Assembly (NCBI RefSeq): GCF_003259845.1
Contig: NZ_QLMJ01000021.1
Coordinates: 62,001-126,000, forward strand
Length of the DNA stretch: 64,000 bases
From: Actinoplanes lutulentus
GTDB lineage: Bacteria > Actinomycetota > Actinomycetes > Mycobacteriales > Micromonosporaceae
Direction of reading: 5' to 3'
The notes beneath the pieces are model-generated. The model saw nothing but the letters and a program-made list of their open reading frames with translations, had not been told where the DNA came from and ran no database searches. Position numbers and translations under genes: made by a program. This document shows, in pieces, positions 1-8,817 of the stretch (positions are counted from its first letter, which is position 1; every line of letters begins with the position of its first letter).

Positions 1-1041
1 GTAGAAGCGCTCGGTCACGTGCGGCAGCTCCTCCGCCGCGATGCCGGCGCCCTCGTCGCTGACCTCGAGGCCGTGCGGCAGCACCCGGACTGTCACCGTC
101 GTACCGGTCACGCTGAACAGGACAGCGTTCTTGATCAGCTGCTCGGCGGCCTGGCTGAGCCGGGTGAAGTCGCCGGTTACGCGTACCCTCTCGTCCTTGG
201 TCTCGATCTCGATGCGCACGTCGCGCTGCGCGGCCTGAGCCCGGCAGGAGGCCGCGCTCGCCTCGGCGATCGCCACCAGGTCGACGCCGCCGCGCAGCAG
301 CGGCAGCGGCGTCGCCTCCGGACGGGTGCCGGCGAGCAGGTGATCGACCATCCGGACCAGGCGGTCGCCGTTGCGCTGGATCGGGTCGATCAGGCGGCGG
401 TACGGGATGAGCTCCTTGTTGTCGGCCAGCAGCTCCAGGTAGCCCTGGATCGTGGTGACCGGGGTACGCAGCTCGTGCGAGACGGTCGCGACGAAGTCCT
501 CCTCGCGGCTGATCGCCCGGGAGAGCTCGTCGCCGACCTCGGCGAGCAGCAGCCGGTTGCGGACCGCGGAGAGGTGGCCGGCGGCCTGGCCGGCCATCGT
601 GGTGAGCAGGTCCATCTGGCGGTCGCCGGCCGAGCGCGGCCGGTCGTCGAGCACGCACATGGTGCCGAGGATGTGGCCGTCCTCGTCGCGCAGCGGGACG
701 CCGGCGTAGAACCGGATGTTCGGGGCGCCGATCACGTTTTCCCAGGTCCGGTAGACCGGGTGGTCCAGCGCGTCCTGCACGATCAGGGACATCCGGCGGT
801 CGACGACGCGGTAGCAGAAGGACGTGTCCAGCGGGCCGCCGTCCGAGGGCATGCCGGTCTTGCCGGCGAACCACTGGCGGTCGCGGTCGATCAGCGTGAC
901 GGTGGACATCGAGGTCTCGAAGACCGAGCTGGCGAGCCGGGTCAGCTCGTCGAGCACCACCGGGCGAGGGGCGTCGAGCAGGCGGTAACTGTGTACCGCA
1001 GCGAGACGGGCGTCTTCCCCTACTGCGCTCACGTTTGTCAT
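1..1041 (-). CDS. GAF-domain sensor histidine kinase, C-terminus cut by window edge
   Basis: Reading the minus strand from an ATG at 1039-1041 gives an open frame of 347 codons that runs off the left edge. The first ~165 residues form a GAF domain like those of cytosolic kinases (VTLIDRDRQWF, ILGTMCVLDDRPR). A HisKA dimerisation helix follows with the phospho-acceptor motif SHELRTP, then the start of a HATPase domain with an N-box (EQLIKNAV) and G1 box (VSDEGAGI). The final ATP-lid part lies outside. No membrane segment is visible, so it probably senses an intracellular signal. It is divergent from the response regulator at 1224, which is a plausible partner. Family assignment is secure; ligand and partner are inference. 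Confidence 0.9.
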   Translation of the reverse strand, partial: MTNVSAVGEDARLAAVHSYRLLDAPRPVVLDELTRLASSVFETSMSTVTLIDRDRQWFAGKTGMPSDGGPLDTSFCYRVVDRRMSLIVQDALDHPVYRTWENVIGAPNIRFYAGVPLRDEDGHILGTMCVLDDRPRSAGDRQMDLLTTMAGQAAGHLSAVRNRLLLAEVGDELSRAISREEDFVATVSHELRTPVTTIQGYLELLADNKELIPYRRLIDPIQRNGDRLVRMVDHLLAGTRPEATPLPLLRGGVDLVAIAEASAASCRAQAAQRDVRIEIETKDERVRVTGDFTRLSQAAEQLIKNAVLFSVTGTTVTVRVLPHGLEVSDEGAGIAAEELPHVTERFY

Positions 1042-1223
1042 CCGTTTCTCCAGGGCCGCGATGGCGGCACTCCGCCGGGACGTGAGACGCATTTCGGCCG
1101 GTCGGGGCCTCCGCTTGAGGAGATCCGGCGGAAATTACACCTTCGCCAGACGCTTATGTGAGCGTTGTGGGTGGCGATATGACCATGCGTAACAACCGCT
1201 ATACACGAGGTGAGGGACCACGG

Positions 1224-2420
1224 ATGGGGACCGAGCTGTTCCGGTCGGCCGGCGCCGACAAGGGTAAGCCTGTCGTACTTCTCGTCGACGACGAGGACAC
1301 CGTGCTGCAAGCGCTCGCGCTGCAGCTCGGCCGTGATCACAAGCTGCTGACCGCCTCCGACGGCGTCGAGGCCCTGCAGGTCCTGGCCGAGTACGGTCCG
1401 GTCGCCGCCGTGATCAGCGACATGCGGATGCCGAACATGGACGGCATCGAGCTGATGCGCCGGATCGCGGTGGAGTACCCGGACACCACCCGGGTGCTGC
1501 ACACCGGGCACGGCGACATCGAGACCGCGATCGCCGCGATCAACTCCGGCGGGGTCTACCGGTACGTGCCGAAGCCGGCCGGCACCGACGAGCTGCGCAG
1601 CGTCGTCGGCGACGCGGTGGCCCGGCACGGCGAGGCGATGCGCGACCGGGAACTGCTCGACACCACGCTGCGCGCCAGCATGCAGGCCCTGTTCGGCTGC
1701 CTCGAACTGGCCAGCCCGGTGGCGTTCGCCCGGGCCGGCCGGATCCGCTCGCTGGTCGTCGAGATCTGCCACGAGCTGCAGCTCGACGGGCTCTGGGAGA
1801 TCGAGGTCGCGGCCATGGCGTCGCAGCTCGGCGCGGTGACCGTGCCGCCGGCGGTGCTCAAGAAGCTCGACCGCGGCCAGCAGCTCGGCCCGGACGAGCA
1901 GGCCATGGTCAACGGCATGCCGCGCGCCGCGGTCCGCCTGCTGCGCGACATCCCGATGCTGCACGACGTCGTCGCGATCGCGTCCGGGCTGGCCGGCGAC
2001 CCGCCGCCCGAGGAGGGCCGGTCGGCGCTGGTCGAGGCCGGGATCAACGTGGTGCGTACCGCGATCGATTACGAGATCGTCGAGTCCCGGTCGCCGACCA
2101 ACGCGATGGCCATCGCCGCTCTGGAGGAGCGGGGTGACGGCGCGGCGCACGTGCTCGCCGCGCTGCGCAAGGTCAAGGGCGTCCGGGCGCACCAGGAAGT
2201 GGTGAAGTCCGTCCGGATCATGGAGCTCGAGGTCGGCATGCGCCTGGCCGAGGACGTCGTCGCGGTCAACGGCCTGGTGCTGATCGGCCGGGGCACCGTG
2301 GCGACCGAGGTGATGCTCGACCGGCTCACCAACTTCGCCCGGGTCGTCGACATCGTCGAGCCGGTCCTCGCGGCCGTGCCCGATTACCACAAGTACCTGG
2401 TCCGCAAGGAGAAGCGCTGA
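1224..2420 (+). CDS. Response regulator with degenerate HD-GYP-like output domain
   Basis: 398 residues. The ATG at 1224 is preceded by GAGGTGAGGG; a longer in-frame start at 1158 lacks this. The receiver domain has the acidic pair VDDED (D22, D23), phospho-acceptor D66 (VISDMRMP) and K117 (VPKPAG). The C-terminal ~230 residues follow the layout of RpfG-type HD-GYP proteins, including a VPPAVLKKLDRGQQLGPDE segment matching the vP-iL-Kpg-Lt-E motif. However, the metal-binding HD is replaced (ASQLG where LHDIGK is expected) and there is no HHE or GYP motif. It is therefore unlikely to hydrolyse cyclic di-GMP and may act by protein contact. It is divergent from the kinase ending at 1041. Confidence 0.85.
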   Translation: MGTELFRSAGADKGKPVVLLVDDEDTVLQALALQLGRDHKLLTASDGVEALQVLAEYGPVAAVISDMRMPNMDGIELMRRIAVEYPDTTRVLHTGHGDIETAIAAINSGGVYRYVPKPAGTDELRSVVGDAVARHGEAMRDRELLDTTLRASMQALFGCLELASPVAFARAGRIRSLVVEICHELQLDGLWEIEVAAMASQLGAVTVPPAVLKKLDRGQQLGPDEQAMVNGMPRAAVRLLRDIPMLHDVVAIASGLAGDPPPEEGRSALVEAGINVVRTAIDYEIVESRSPTNAMAIAALEERGDGAAHVLAALRKVKGVRAHQEVVKSVRIMELEVGMRLAEDVVAVNGLVLIGRGTVATEVMLDRLTNFARVVDIVEPVLAAVPDYHKYLVRKEKR

Positions 2421-2427
2421 CCAGCGG

Positions 2428-2826
2428 TCACGCTTGAAAGTCATCGGCCACCTCGGTGACCGCCCGCAGCGCCTGAGCGACCTCGTCGCGCAGGCGCTGC
2501 GCCGTCGTGGCGGGGTCGGAGCGGATCCCCTCGCGGGCGTCCTTCTCGACAGCCGCGCAGAGCGCTGAGAGGGCGCTCGCGCCGATGTTGGCGGCCGAGC
2601 CCTTGAACGCGTGCGCCCGCTCCCGGATGTCGCCGGTGCCGCCGTTCTCCAGCACGAAGATCAACTCGTCGGTGGCGACCGGCGCCTTCGCCGCGAAGGC
2701 CCGCAGCAGTTTCACCAGCAGGGCGCGCTCGTCCGGGCCTGGTTCGCCGCCGGTGATGTCGTCCAAGCGGGTGCGGACCGCTGCGACCCGGGCATCATGT
2801 TCCGCCGGAGGCGCGACGCTTGCCAT
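2428..2826 (-). CDS. Stand-alone histidine phosphotransfer (HPt) protein
   Basis: 132 residues with the HPt signature AHAFKGSAANIGA, in which H72 is the expected phosphorylated residue and K75/G76 follow as in other HPt domains. The protein is all helical in appearance and has no other domain. HPt proteins relay phosphate between hybrid kinases and response regulators in the cytoplasm. Its stop lies 7 bp from the stop of the response regulator on the other strand (convergent). It also lies 51 bp downstream of the rhamnose isomerase gene on the same strand. Which kinase feeds it cannot be told here. Confidence 0.85.
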   Translation of the reverse strand: MASVAPPAEHDARVAAVRTRLDDITGGEPGPDERALLVKLLRAFAAKAPVATDELIFVLENGGTGDIRERAHAFKGSAANIGASALSALCAAVEKDAREGIRSDPATTAQRLRDEVAQALRAVTEVADDFQA

Positions 2827-2877
2827 GCTGTCATGGTGCGCCGCGCCTACCGGGGCTCGCCGGGTTTTTACCGGCTT

Positions 2878-4029
2878 TTACGCTCCCCAGCTTGCCTGGA
2901 CGCCACCGGCGCGCTCGGTTGCCGCTGTTTGTGCGTACCCGGAGAGCTGGAAAGCCGCCACCGGATCGCGGGGAAGGCCACGCGCCTCGCGCCGGTCCGC
3001 AAGGACCGCGCGGACATCGGTCTCGTAAGCGTCCATCAGCACCGCGTTGGCACCCAGCACGTCGCCGTCACGCTGCGCGGTGGCGAGCGCCGCCTGGTCG
3101 ATGAGCAGCGCTTTCGCGAGGGCCTGCTCGACGTTGAGCACCGAGCGGATCTGGCCGGGGATCTTCTCCTCGATGTTGTGGCACTGGTCCAGCATGAAGT
3201 TGACCTTGGATTCGGGCCGGTGCGCGCCGGCCGCCACGATCTCCGACATGATCCGGAAGAGCTGGAACGGGTCGGCCGCGCCCACGATCAGGTCGTCGTC
3301 GGCGTAGAAGCGCGAGTTGAAGTCGAACGCGCCGAGCCGGTTCTGCCGCAGCAGCTGCATCACGATGAACTCGATGTTCGTGCCCGGCGCGTGGTGACCG
3401 GTATCGAGCACGACCGTGGCCTGCTCGCCGAGGGCCAGGCAGTGCAGCAGCGAGGTGCCCCAGTCCGGGATGTCCATGCTGTAGAAGGCCGGTTCGAACA
3501 GCTTGTACTCCAGGAGCATCCGCTGGTCGGGGTCCATCGCGGCGTAGATCTGCTGGAGCGAGTCGGCGAGCCGGTCCTGCCGGCCGCGCAGCGAGTCCTG
3601 ACCGGGATAGTTCAGGCCGTCCGGCAGCCAGATCTTGATGTCGGTGGAGCCGGTCTGTCGCATCACGTCCAGGCACGCCAGGTGATGGTCGACGGCTTTG
3701 CGGCGGATCGCCGGGTCCGGGTTGCAGAGCGAACCGAGCCGGTAGTCGTCCTCCTGGAAGAGGTTGGAGTTGATCGCGCCGATCTCTATTTTTAAAGAGT
3801 CGGCGTGCGCTTTGAGGTCCGACCAGTCGTCGACCACGTCCCACGGGATGTGCAGCGAGACCCGGTTGGCGAGCCCGGTGAGCTTGTTGACCTGCGCGGC
3901 ATCCGAGATCTTTTCGTACGGGTTCCGGGGCACACCCTTGGTCGTGAAGACCTTGAATCGGGTGCCCGAGTTGCCGTATGCCCAGCTCGGAACCTCGATG
4001 GTGAAGTCGTCGAGATCGGCGAGAGTCAT
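2878..4029 (-). CDS. rhaI: L-rhamnose isomerase
   Basis: 383 residues, beginning MTLADLDDFTIEVPSWAYGNSG. The sequence is of the actinobacterial/Pseudomonas RhaI type, a TIM-barrel aldose-ketose isomerase converting L-rhamnose to L-rhamnulose. Visible core segments include IKIWLPDG, EYKLFEPAFYSMD, LDTGHHAPGTNIE, FDFNSRFYADDDL and LDQCHNIEEKI, which carry the acidic and His metal ligands of this family. The start codon overlaps the stop of the upstream permease by 4 bp (ATGA), so translation is probably coupled. It is the last gene of the rhamnose transport operon. The kinase and aldolase of the pathway are not in the window. Confidence 0.93.
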   Translation of the reverse strand: MTLADLDDFTIEVPSWAYGNSGTRFKVFTTKGVPRNPYEKISDAAQVNKLTGLANRVSLHIPWDVVDDWSDLKAHADSLKIEIGAINSNLFQEDDYRLGSLCNPDPAIRRKAVDHHLACLDVMRQTGSTDIKIWLPDGLNYPGQDSLRGRQDRLADSLQQIYAAMDPDQRMLLEYKLFEPAFYSMDIPDWGTSLLHCLALGEQATVVLDTGHHAPGTNIEFIVMQLLRQNRLGAFDFNSRFYADDDLIVGAADPFQLFRIMSEIVAAGAHRPESKVNFMLDQCHNIEEKIPGQIRSVLNVEQALAKALLIDQAALATAQRDGDVLGANAVLMDAYETDVRAVLADRREARGLPRDPVAAFQLSGYAQTAATERAGGVQASWGA

Positions 4030-5084
4030 TGGGCGCCTCCATACTTGCGGTTCGTGAGCCCGTTGAGCAGCGCCGCGAAGACGAGCACCGCCCCGAGGGC
4101 GAGGAGCTGGTACTGCGAGCCCTCGTTGCCGACGAAGGCGAGCAGGATGCCGGCGTTGAGCCAGACGATGAGCAGGGTGGCGAGCACCACGCCGGCGACC
4201 CGGCCGATGCCGCCGGTGATCGCCACGCCGCCGAGGACGGCGATGGTGATCGCGGGCAGAGCCATGCCGTTGCCGGAGACACCGGCGTCCGGGCGCGCCG
4301 AGGCGAACTGCGCCACCGTCACGACCGCGACAAGACCCGAGATCAAACCCGCATAGACGTACGCCTTGAAGCGCGTGTCGCGGACCGGAAGGCCGGACCA
4401 GCGGGCGGCCACGTCGTTGGTGCCGATCGCGTAGAGCCGTCGGCCGTACGCGGTCCGCGCCATCAGCAGCCAGACCGCCACGACCGTGGGCAGCAGGAAC
4501 GTGAAGATGCCCAGCGGGATGTCCGGGATGTACTGCCCGATGATCGGGATCTCGACCGACTTGCTCAGCGAGAAGAGCTGCTGGATCGGCTCGGTGCTGA
4601 TCGGCTGCTGGTTGTTGATCACGATGGCCAGGGACTTGAACGCGTAGAACGTCGCCAGGGTCGCGATCAGCGCCGGGAATCCGATGTAGGAGACCAGGAA
4701 GCCGTTGACCGCCCCGCACAGCGCGCCGAACGCGGCCGTCGCGATGATCGCCAGCCAGAGCGGCCAGCCCCACATGCCGTACGCGAAACCGAAGACCATG
4801 CCGGCCAGGCTCACGATCGCGCCGACACTCAGGTCGATGCCGCCGCGGCCGGAGAGGATGACCAGCATCTCGGCGAGGCCGAGCATGGCGAGGGGCACCG
4901 CGTTGATCAGCGACGCCGACATGTAGTCGAAGTCGTAGGGTGCCGTCAGGTATCCACCGGCGTCGTTGATGAAGAAGGTGACGACGACGAGGACGATGAG
5001 CACCGCGAGGAGCGGGATCCGCTGGGTAAGGAAAAGTCGTACAAAGTCGGTTTTTTCTTTGGGGGGTGCTTCCGCGACCGTCAT
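4026..5084 (-). CDS. Rhamnose ABC transporter permease (CUT2 family)
   Basis: 352 residues, multi-spanning. The N-terminus is cytoplasmic, followed by a first membrane helix (LLAVLIVLVVVTFFI) and about eight more. It has the BPD_transp_2 signature of ribose/rhamnose importers (SGRGGIDLSVGAIVSLAGM). It pairs with the permease at 5081-6088 to form the channel fed by the binding protein at 7613. Both ends overlap neighbours by 4 bp, which places it firmly inside the operon. Rhamnose specificity is inferred from the adjacent rhaI. It corresponds in position to rhaP or rhaQ, and I cannot say which. Confidence 0.9.
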   Translation of the reverse strand: MTVAEAPPKEKTDFVRLFLTQRIPLLAVLIVLVVVTFFINDAGGYLTAPYDFDYMSASLINAVPLAMLGLAEMLVILSGRGGIDLSVGAIVSLAGMVFGFAYGMWGWPLWLAIIATAAFGALCGAVNGFLVSYIGFPALIATLATFYAFKSLAIVINNQQPISTEPIQQLFSLSKSVEIPIIGQYIPDIPLGIFTFLLPTVVAVWLLMARTAYGRRLYAIGTNDVAARWSGLPVRDTRFKAYVYAGLISGLVAVVTVAQFASARPDAGVSGNGMALPAITIAVLGGVAITGGIGRVAGVVLATLLIVWLNAGILLAFVGNEGSQYQLLALGAVLVFAALLNGLTNRKYGGAQ

Positions 5085-6088
5085 CGGTTCCTCCTCGCCC
5101 TGGCACGCAGCAGGTCAGCGCCGACCGCCACGATGATGAAGATGCCGACGAACAGGTCGGACAGCTGCGAGCGCCAGCCCAGCTGGGTCACCCCGGACGA
5201 CACGGTCTGCACCAGCAGCGCACCCAGCATGGTGCCGAGCACCGATCCCCGGCCGCCCATGATCGACGTGCCGCCGATGACGACCGCCGCGATCACCGCC
5301 AGCTCCTTGCCGGAGCCGACCGACTGGTCCAGCGTGGACGTGCCCTGCGCGATCACGAAGCAGGACGCCAGGCCGACGAGCACACCCGTGATCACATAGG
5401 CCAGCAGGACCCGGCGCTGCACGCGGACACCGGCCAGCCGGGCCGCCTGGGCGTCGCCGCCGATCGCGAAGAAGTGCCGTCCACCGGCGGTGTGCCGCAG
5501 GTACCACCAGGCCGCCGCCGTGATCAGCACGGTCGCCAGGAAGGCGTGCGGAACACCGAGGGTACGGCCGTCCGGCCCGCGCCCGAAGAAGCCGAGCGTG
5601 CCCGGGATCCCGTTCACCGTGCCGGACCCGAAGATCCGCAGGCCGAGGAACATGAACAGGTTCGCCGTACCGAACGTGATGATGATGGCGTGCACCCGGC
5701 CGTACGCGATCAGCACGCCGTTGACCAGGCCCAGCACCGCGCCGGCGATGATCGAGATGAGCACCGCGACGCCGAGGTTCACGCCCGAGCCGACAAGGGT
5801 CTTCGCCGTGATGACCGAGCAGACCATGATGGCGCCGCCGACCGACACGTCGATGCCGCCCGTGATGATCACGATGGTCATGCCGACGCCGACCAGGGCG
5901 ATCGGCGCGGTCGCGACCAGCAGTGGCTGGATCGAGCCGGCGGTGAGGAAGGCCGGGGTGCTGACGGCGAGAGCGGCCCAGAGGATCACGATCACGCCGA
6001 CCAGCACGAGTTCCTGGCCGGTGATCGGGCTGGGCAGGTTTTTGATCTTGGAGGTTCTCGGTGCCTTCGGCTCCGCGACGGTCGTCAT
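5081..6088 (-). CDS. Rhamnose ABC transporter permease (CUT2 family)
   Basis: 335 residues with the same fold as its downstream partner: a conserved IITGGIDVSVGGAIMVCSV segment, a cytoplasmic contact region and about nine membrane helices, ending in a basic tail (LRARARRNR). It starts at an ATG that overlaps the ATPase gene stop by 4 bp and ends overlapping the next permease start, so all three are probably co-translated. Together the two permeases form the heterodimeric pore of a monosaccharide importer. Substrate assignment rests on the linked rhamnose isomerase. Confidence 0.9.
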   Translation of the reverse strand: MTTVAEPKAPRTSKIKNLPSPITGQELVLVGVIVILWAALAVSTPAFLTAGSIQPLLVATAPIALVGVGMTIVIITGGIDVSVGGAIMVCSVITAKTLVGSGVNLGVAVLISIIAGAVLGLVNGVLIAYGRVHAIIITFGTANLFMFLGLRIFGSGTVNGIPGTLGFFGRGPDGRTLGVPHAFLATVLITAAAWWYLRHTAGGRHFFAIGGDAQAARLAGVRVQRRVLLAYVITGVLVGLASCFVIAQGTSTLDQSVGSGKELAVIAAVVIGGTSIMGGRGSVLGTMLGALLVQTVSSGVTQLGWRSQLSDLFVGIFIIVAVGADLLRARARRNR

Positions 6089-7590
6089 TCGCTTCCTCCC
6101 GCGGCCGCGGCCAGCAGGTCGACCTGCTTGGCGTCCGGGCCGAACTCCACCGTCGTCGTGCCGCCGCGGACCACCTGGATGCGGTCCGCGATGCGTAGCG
6201 CCTCCGGCAGGTCGGAGGTCACCACGAGCACCGCGGTGCCCTCCTCGGCCAGCTCGGTGATCAATCGGTGGATCTCCTCCTTGGCGCCGACGTCGACACC
6301 CTGGGTCGGCTCGGCCAGGATCAGCACTTTCGGCCGTTCCACCAGCTGGCGGGCGAGGACGACCTTCTGGGCGTTGCCGCCGGACATCGCGCTGATCGGC
6401 TGGCGCTCGTGCGGTGTGCGTACCGAAAGGCGTTTGATCATGTCGAGGGCCAGGGCCTTCTCGCGGGCGCGGTCGACGAACACGCCGAGCTTGGAGAGCA
6501 GCGTGAGGTGGCCCGCGGAGATGTTGAAGGCGATCGACTGGAAGCCGAACATGCCCTCGACCTTGCGGTTGGCCGGCAGAAGCGCGATCCCTTTTCTTTT
6601 TGCTTCTTCCGGATTTTTCGGACTAGCCGGTTCTCCGCCGATTTTGAGTGTTCCGCCGGTGGCCCGCTCGATGCCGTAACAGCAGGCCGCGATCTCCGAG
6701 ACGCCACTGCCGACCAGGCCGTAGAGCGCGACGATCTCGCCCTTTTTCACCTGCACATTGACGTTCTTGAACTTGTTCGTCCGGCTGAGGTCGATCAGCT
6801 CCAGCACGGGCGGTCCCTGCGGGACCTCCCGCTGCGGCCGCGTGTCAGAAAGCTCCTCACCCACCATCAGGTGAGCGATCTGGCGCACGCTCAGATCACC
6901 GATCGGGTACGTCCCAATGGTTCGCCCGTCCCGCATGACCGTCACCTCGTCGGCGATGCGGAACAACTCGTCGAGCCGGTGCGAGATGTAGATGACGCTG
7001 ACGCCCGAGGCGGTCAGCCGCCGCACCACGCCGAACAGGGTCTCGATCTCGGCGTCGGTCAGGATCGCCGACGGCTCGTCGAGGATCAGCACCTTTGCGT
7101 CGCCGGACAGCGCCTTCGCGATCGAGACCTGCTGCTGCTCGGCGATCGAGAGGTCGCCGACGGTTGCCGTGGCGTACCGGGCCGGGAGGCCGAGCAGCGC
7201 GAGCAGCTCGACCACCTTGGTGTTCTGGCCGGCCCAGTCGACTCTTCCCTGTTTCTTGAGCTCCTTGCCGAGGAAGATGTTCTCCGCGACGGTCAGCTCC
7301 GGGAAGAGCTGCGGCTCCTGATAGACGGTCGCGATGCCGAGCGCGATCGCGTCGGTGGTCGACCCGATCCTGACTTTCTCGCCGGCCCACTCGATCTCGC
7401 CGGTGTCCGCCGTCTCGGCCCCGGCGACGATTTTGATCATCGTGGACTTGCCGGCGCCGTTCTCGCCGACCAGGGCGTGCACCTGGCCGGCCTGGACGGT
7501 GAGGTCGGCATGCTGAATGGCCCGAACCGCGCCGAACCGCTTGGAAACAGCGGTCAGGCGCAGCCGGGGCTGTACTTTTTCCTGGGTCAT
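6085..7590 (-). CDS. rhaT: Rhamnose ABC transporter ATP-binding protein, two fused nucleotide-binding domains
   Basis: 501 residues from the ATG at 7588-7590 (MTQEKVQPRL), preceded by GGGAAAA; longer frames upstream run into the binding-protein gene. The first domain has Walker A GENGAGKST, signature LSIAEQQQVSIAKAL and Walker B VLILDEP. The second has a degenerate P-loop (LVGSGVSE), as is normal for CUT2 sugar ATPases such as RbsA, but keeps a signature-like MSGGNAQKVVLARQL and LILAEPTQGVDVG. It powers the two permeases encoded immediately downstream and follows the binding-protein gene by 22 bp. The symbol follows the rhizobial rhaSTPQ naming and is tentative. Confidence 0.9.
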   Translation of the reverse strand: MTQEKVQPRLRLTAVSKRFGAVRAIQHADLTVQAGQVHALVGENGAGKSTMIKIVAGAETADTGEIEWAGEKVRIGSTTDAIALGIATVYQEPQLFPELTVAENIFLGKELKKQGRVDWAGQNTKVVELLALLGLPARYATATVGDLSIAEQQQVSIAKALSGDAKVLILDEPSAILTDAEIETLFGVVRRLTASGVSVIYISHRLDELFRIADEVTVMRDGRTIGTYPIGDLSVRQIAHLMVGEELSDTRPQREVPQGPPVLELIDLSRTNKFKNVNVQVKKGEIVALYGLVGSGVSEIAACCYGIERATGGTLKIGGEPASPKNPEEAKRKGIALLPANRKVEGMFGFQSIAFNISAGHLTLLSKLGVFVDRAREKALALDMIKRLSVRTPHERQPISAMSGGNAQKVVLARQLVERPKVLILAEPTQGVDVGAKEEIHRLITELAEEGTAVLVVTSDLPEALRIADRIQVVRGGTTTVEFGPDAKQVDLLAAAAGGSE

Positions 7591-7612
7591 TCGTTTTTCC
7601 CGGGTCGTCGGC

Positions 7613-8641
7613 TCAGTAGTTGAACTGGTCGACGTTCTGGTCGGTGATCGCGAGCGCCGGGCCGAGGAGCAGCATCTTGTCGGCCTCGGTGTAGGCGACC
7701 GCGGACAGGTCACTCGACACGTTGTTGCTCGCCGTGAACGGCTTGCCCTGTGCGAGCTGCGCGCCGGCCCAGGCGGTCAGGTAGCCCAGGTTCTCCACGT
7801 CCCAGAGGATCGCGGCGGTCGACGACTTGTCGGTCAGGTACGGCTTCATCGACTGCGGCGTACCGAGGCCCACCGTGAAGACCTTGCCGATCTTGCCGGC
7901 GTCCTTCACGGCCTGCGCCACACCCGGCGCGGAGCTCGTGCACTCGCCGACCAGGCCGGTCAGGTCCGGGTGAGCGTTCATCAGGTCGGTCGCCATCTGG
8001 GTGGCCTTGGCCTGGTCCTCACCGGCGTAGACGATGTCCACGATCTCGGCGTCCGGGTACTTCGTCTTCGTGTACGCCTTCTGCACCTCGATCCAGGAGT
8101 TCAGGTTCTCGGCGGTCTGGCCGCAGGAGACGATCGCGTACTTACCCTTGCCGCCCATCGCGGTCAGCAGCGAGTCGGTGAGGCCCTCGCCGATGCCCTG
8201 AGCCGTCGCCTGGTTCACGAAGACCTCGCGAACGCTGCTCGGCGCGTCGGTGTCGGCGGTCGCCACGTGGATGCCGGCGTCCTTGGCCTGCTGCAGCAGC
8301 GGGGCCATGCTGTCCGGGTCGTTCGGGGCGACGATGAGGGCGTCGACCTTCTGCTGGATGTAGGAACGGACGATGTCGGCCTGCGCGGCGGCATCAGCCT
8401 GGGTCGGACCCTGGTAGAGCCACTCGACGTTGCCGAGCGCGGCGGCGGCTTCCTTGCCGCCGGCATTCATCGCCTCGAAGTAGGGCACGCCCTGCAGTTT
8501 CGGGACGAAGGCCACCTTGTATGTCTTGTCGCCGGTCGCGTCACCGCTTGCGGCAGTGTCGTCGTTTTTCTTGGTGCATCCGGTGAGAGCCAGAGCAGCA
8601 GTCGCGGTGAGTGCGACGGCAGCGGCGAACCGAGGACGCAT
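7613..8641 (-). CDS. rhaS: Rhamnose ABC transporter substrate-binding lipoprotein
   Basis: 342 residues. The ATG at 8639-8641 is preceded by TCTGGAGGCGTC, an excellent ribosome site, so the longer frame to 8662 is rejected. The signal peptide (MRPRFAAAVALTATAALALTGC) ends in a lipobox, which anchors the protein outside the membrane. The mature part is a periplasmic-binding-protein type I (ribose-like) fold, with motifs such as VDALIVAPNDPDS and YAIVSCGQTAENLNSW. It is the first gene of the five-gene operon that ends with rhaI. Two LacI-like palindromes lie upstream at 8664-8677 and 8785-8798. Confidence 0.9.
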   Translation of the reverse strand: MRPRFAAAVALTATAALALTGCTKKNDDTAASGDATGDKTYKVAFVPKLQGVPYFEAMNAGGKEAAAALGNVEWLYQGPTQADAAAQADIVRSYIQQKVDALIVAPNDPDSMAPLLQQAKDAGIHVATADTDAPSSVREVFVNQATAQGIGEGLTDSLLTAMGGKGKYAIVSCGQTAENLNSWIEVQKAYTKTKYPDAEIVDIVYAGEDQAKATQMATDLMNAHPDLTGLVGECTSSAPGVAQAVKDAGKIGKVFTVGLGTPQSMKPYLTDKSSTAAILWDVENLGYLTAWAGAQLAQGKPFTASNNVSSDLSAVAYTEADKMLLLGPALAITDQNVDQFNY

Positions 8642-8663
8642 GACGCCTCCAGATAAGGACAAC

Positions 8664-8677
8664 TTGAAACGTTCTAG
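8664..8677. promoter_or_regulatory. Putative LacI-type operator, proximal copy
   Basis: TTGAAACGTTCTAG sits 23 bp upstream of the rhaS start codon and matches 11 of 14 positions of the perfect palindrome TTGAAACGTTTCAA. LacI-family regulators of sugar operons bind palindromes with a central CG of this kind. Assignment is by pattern only; no LacI gene lies beside the operon. Confidence 0.5.
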
Positions 8678-8784
8678 CGGGGGTGTGACTCACGTTACGA
8701 TCCTGTTAGGGCTGGGTCAAGAGTTGAGCCCGGATGCGCTTGAGGATCGTTGTCAGCCTGGGCGAGCGCGCGGGGCGAAGCGGG

Positions 8785-8798
8785 GTGAGACGTTTCAA
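8785..8798. promoter_or_regulatory. Putative LacI-type operator, distal copy
   Basis: GTGAGACGTTTCAA matches 12 of 14 positions of TTGAAACGTTTCAA and lies 121 bp upstream of the proximal copy. Two such sites in one promoter region fit a looping repressor controlling the rhamnose operon. Confidence 0.45.
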
Positions 8799-8817
8799 TG
8801 GGTGGGCGCGCAGCAAC

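Noticed and set aside
1038..2444. 468-codon frame antisense to the response regulator
   Set aside because: His/Arg/Asp-rich with no motif, while the plus-strand frame has an intact receiver domain.
2878..5106. Apparent 742-residue fusion of a transporter part with rhamnose isomerase
   Set aside because: The N-terminal part is the out-of-frame shadow of the permease gene; the isomerase has its own ATG overlapping the permease stop, so no fusion exists.
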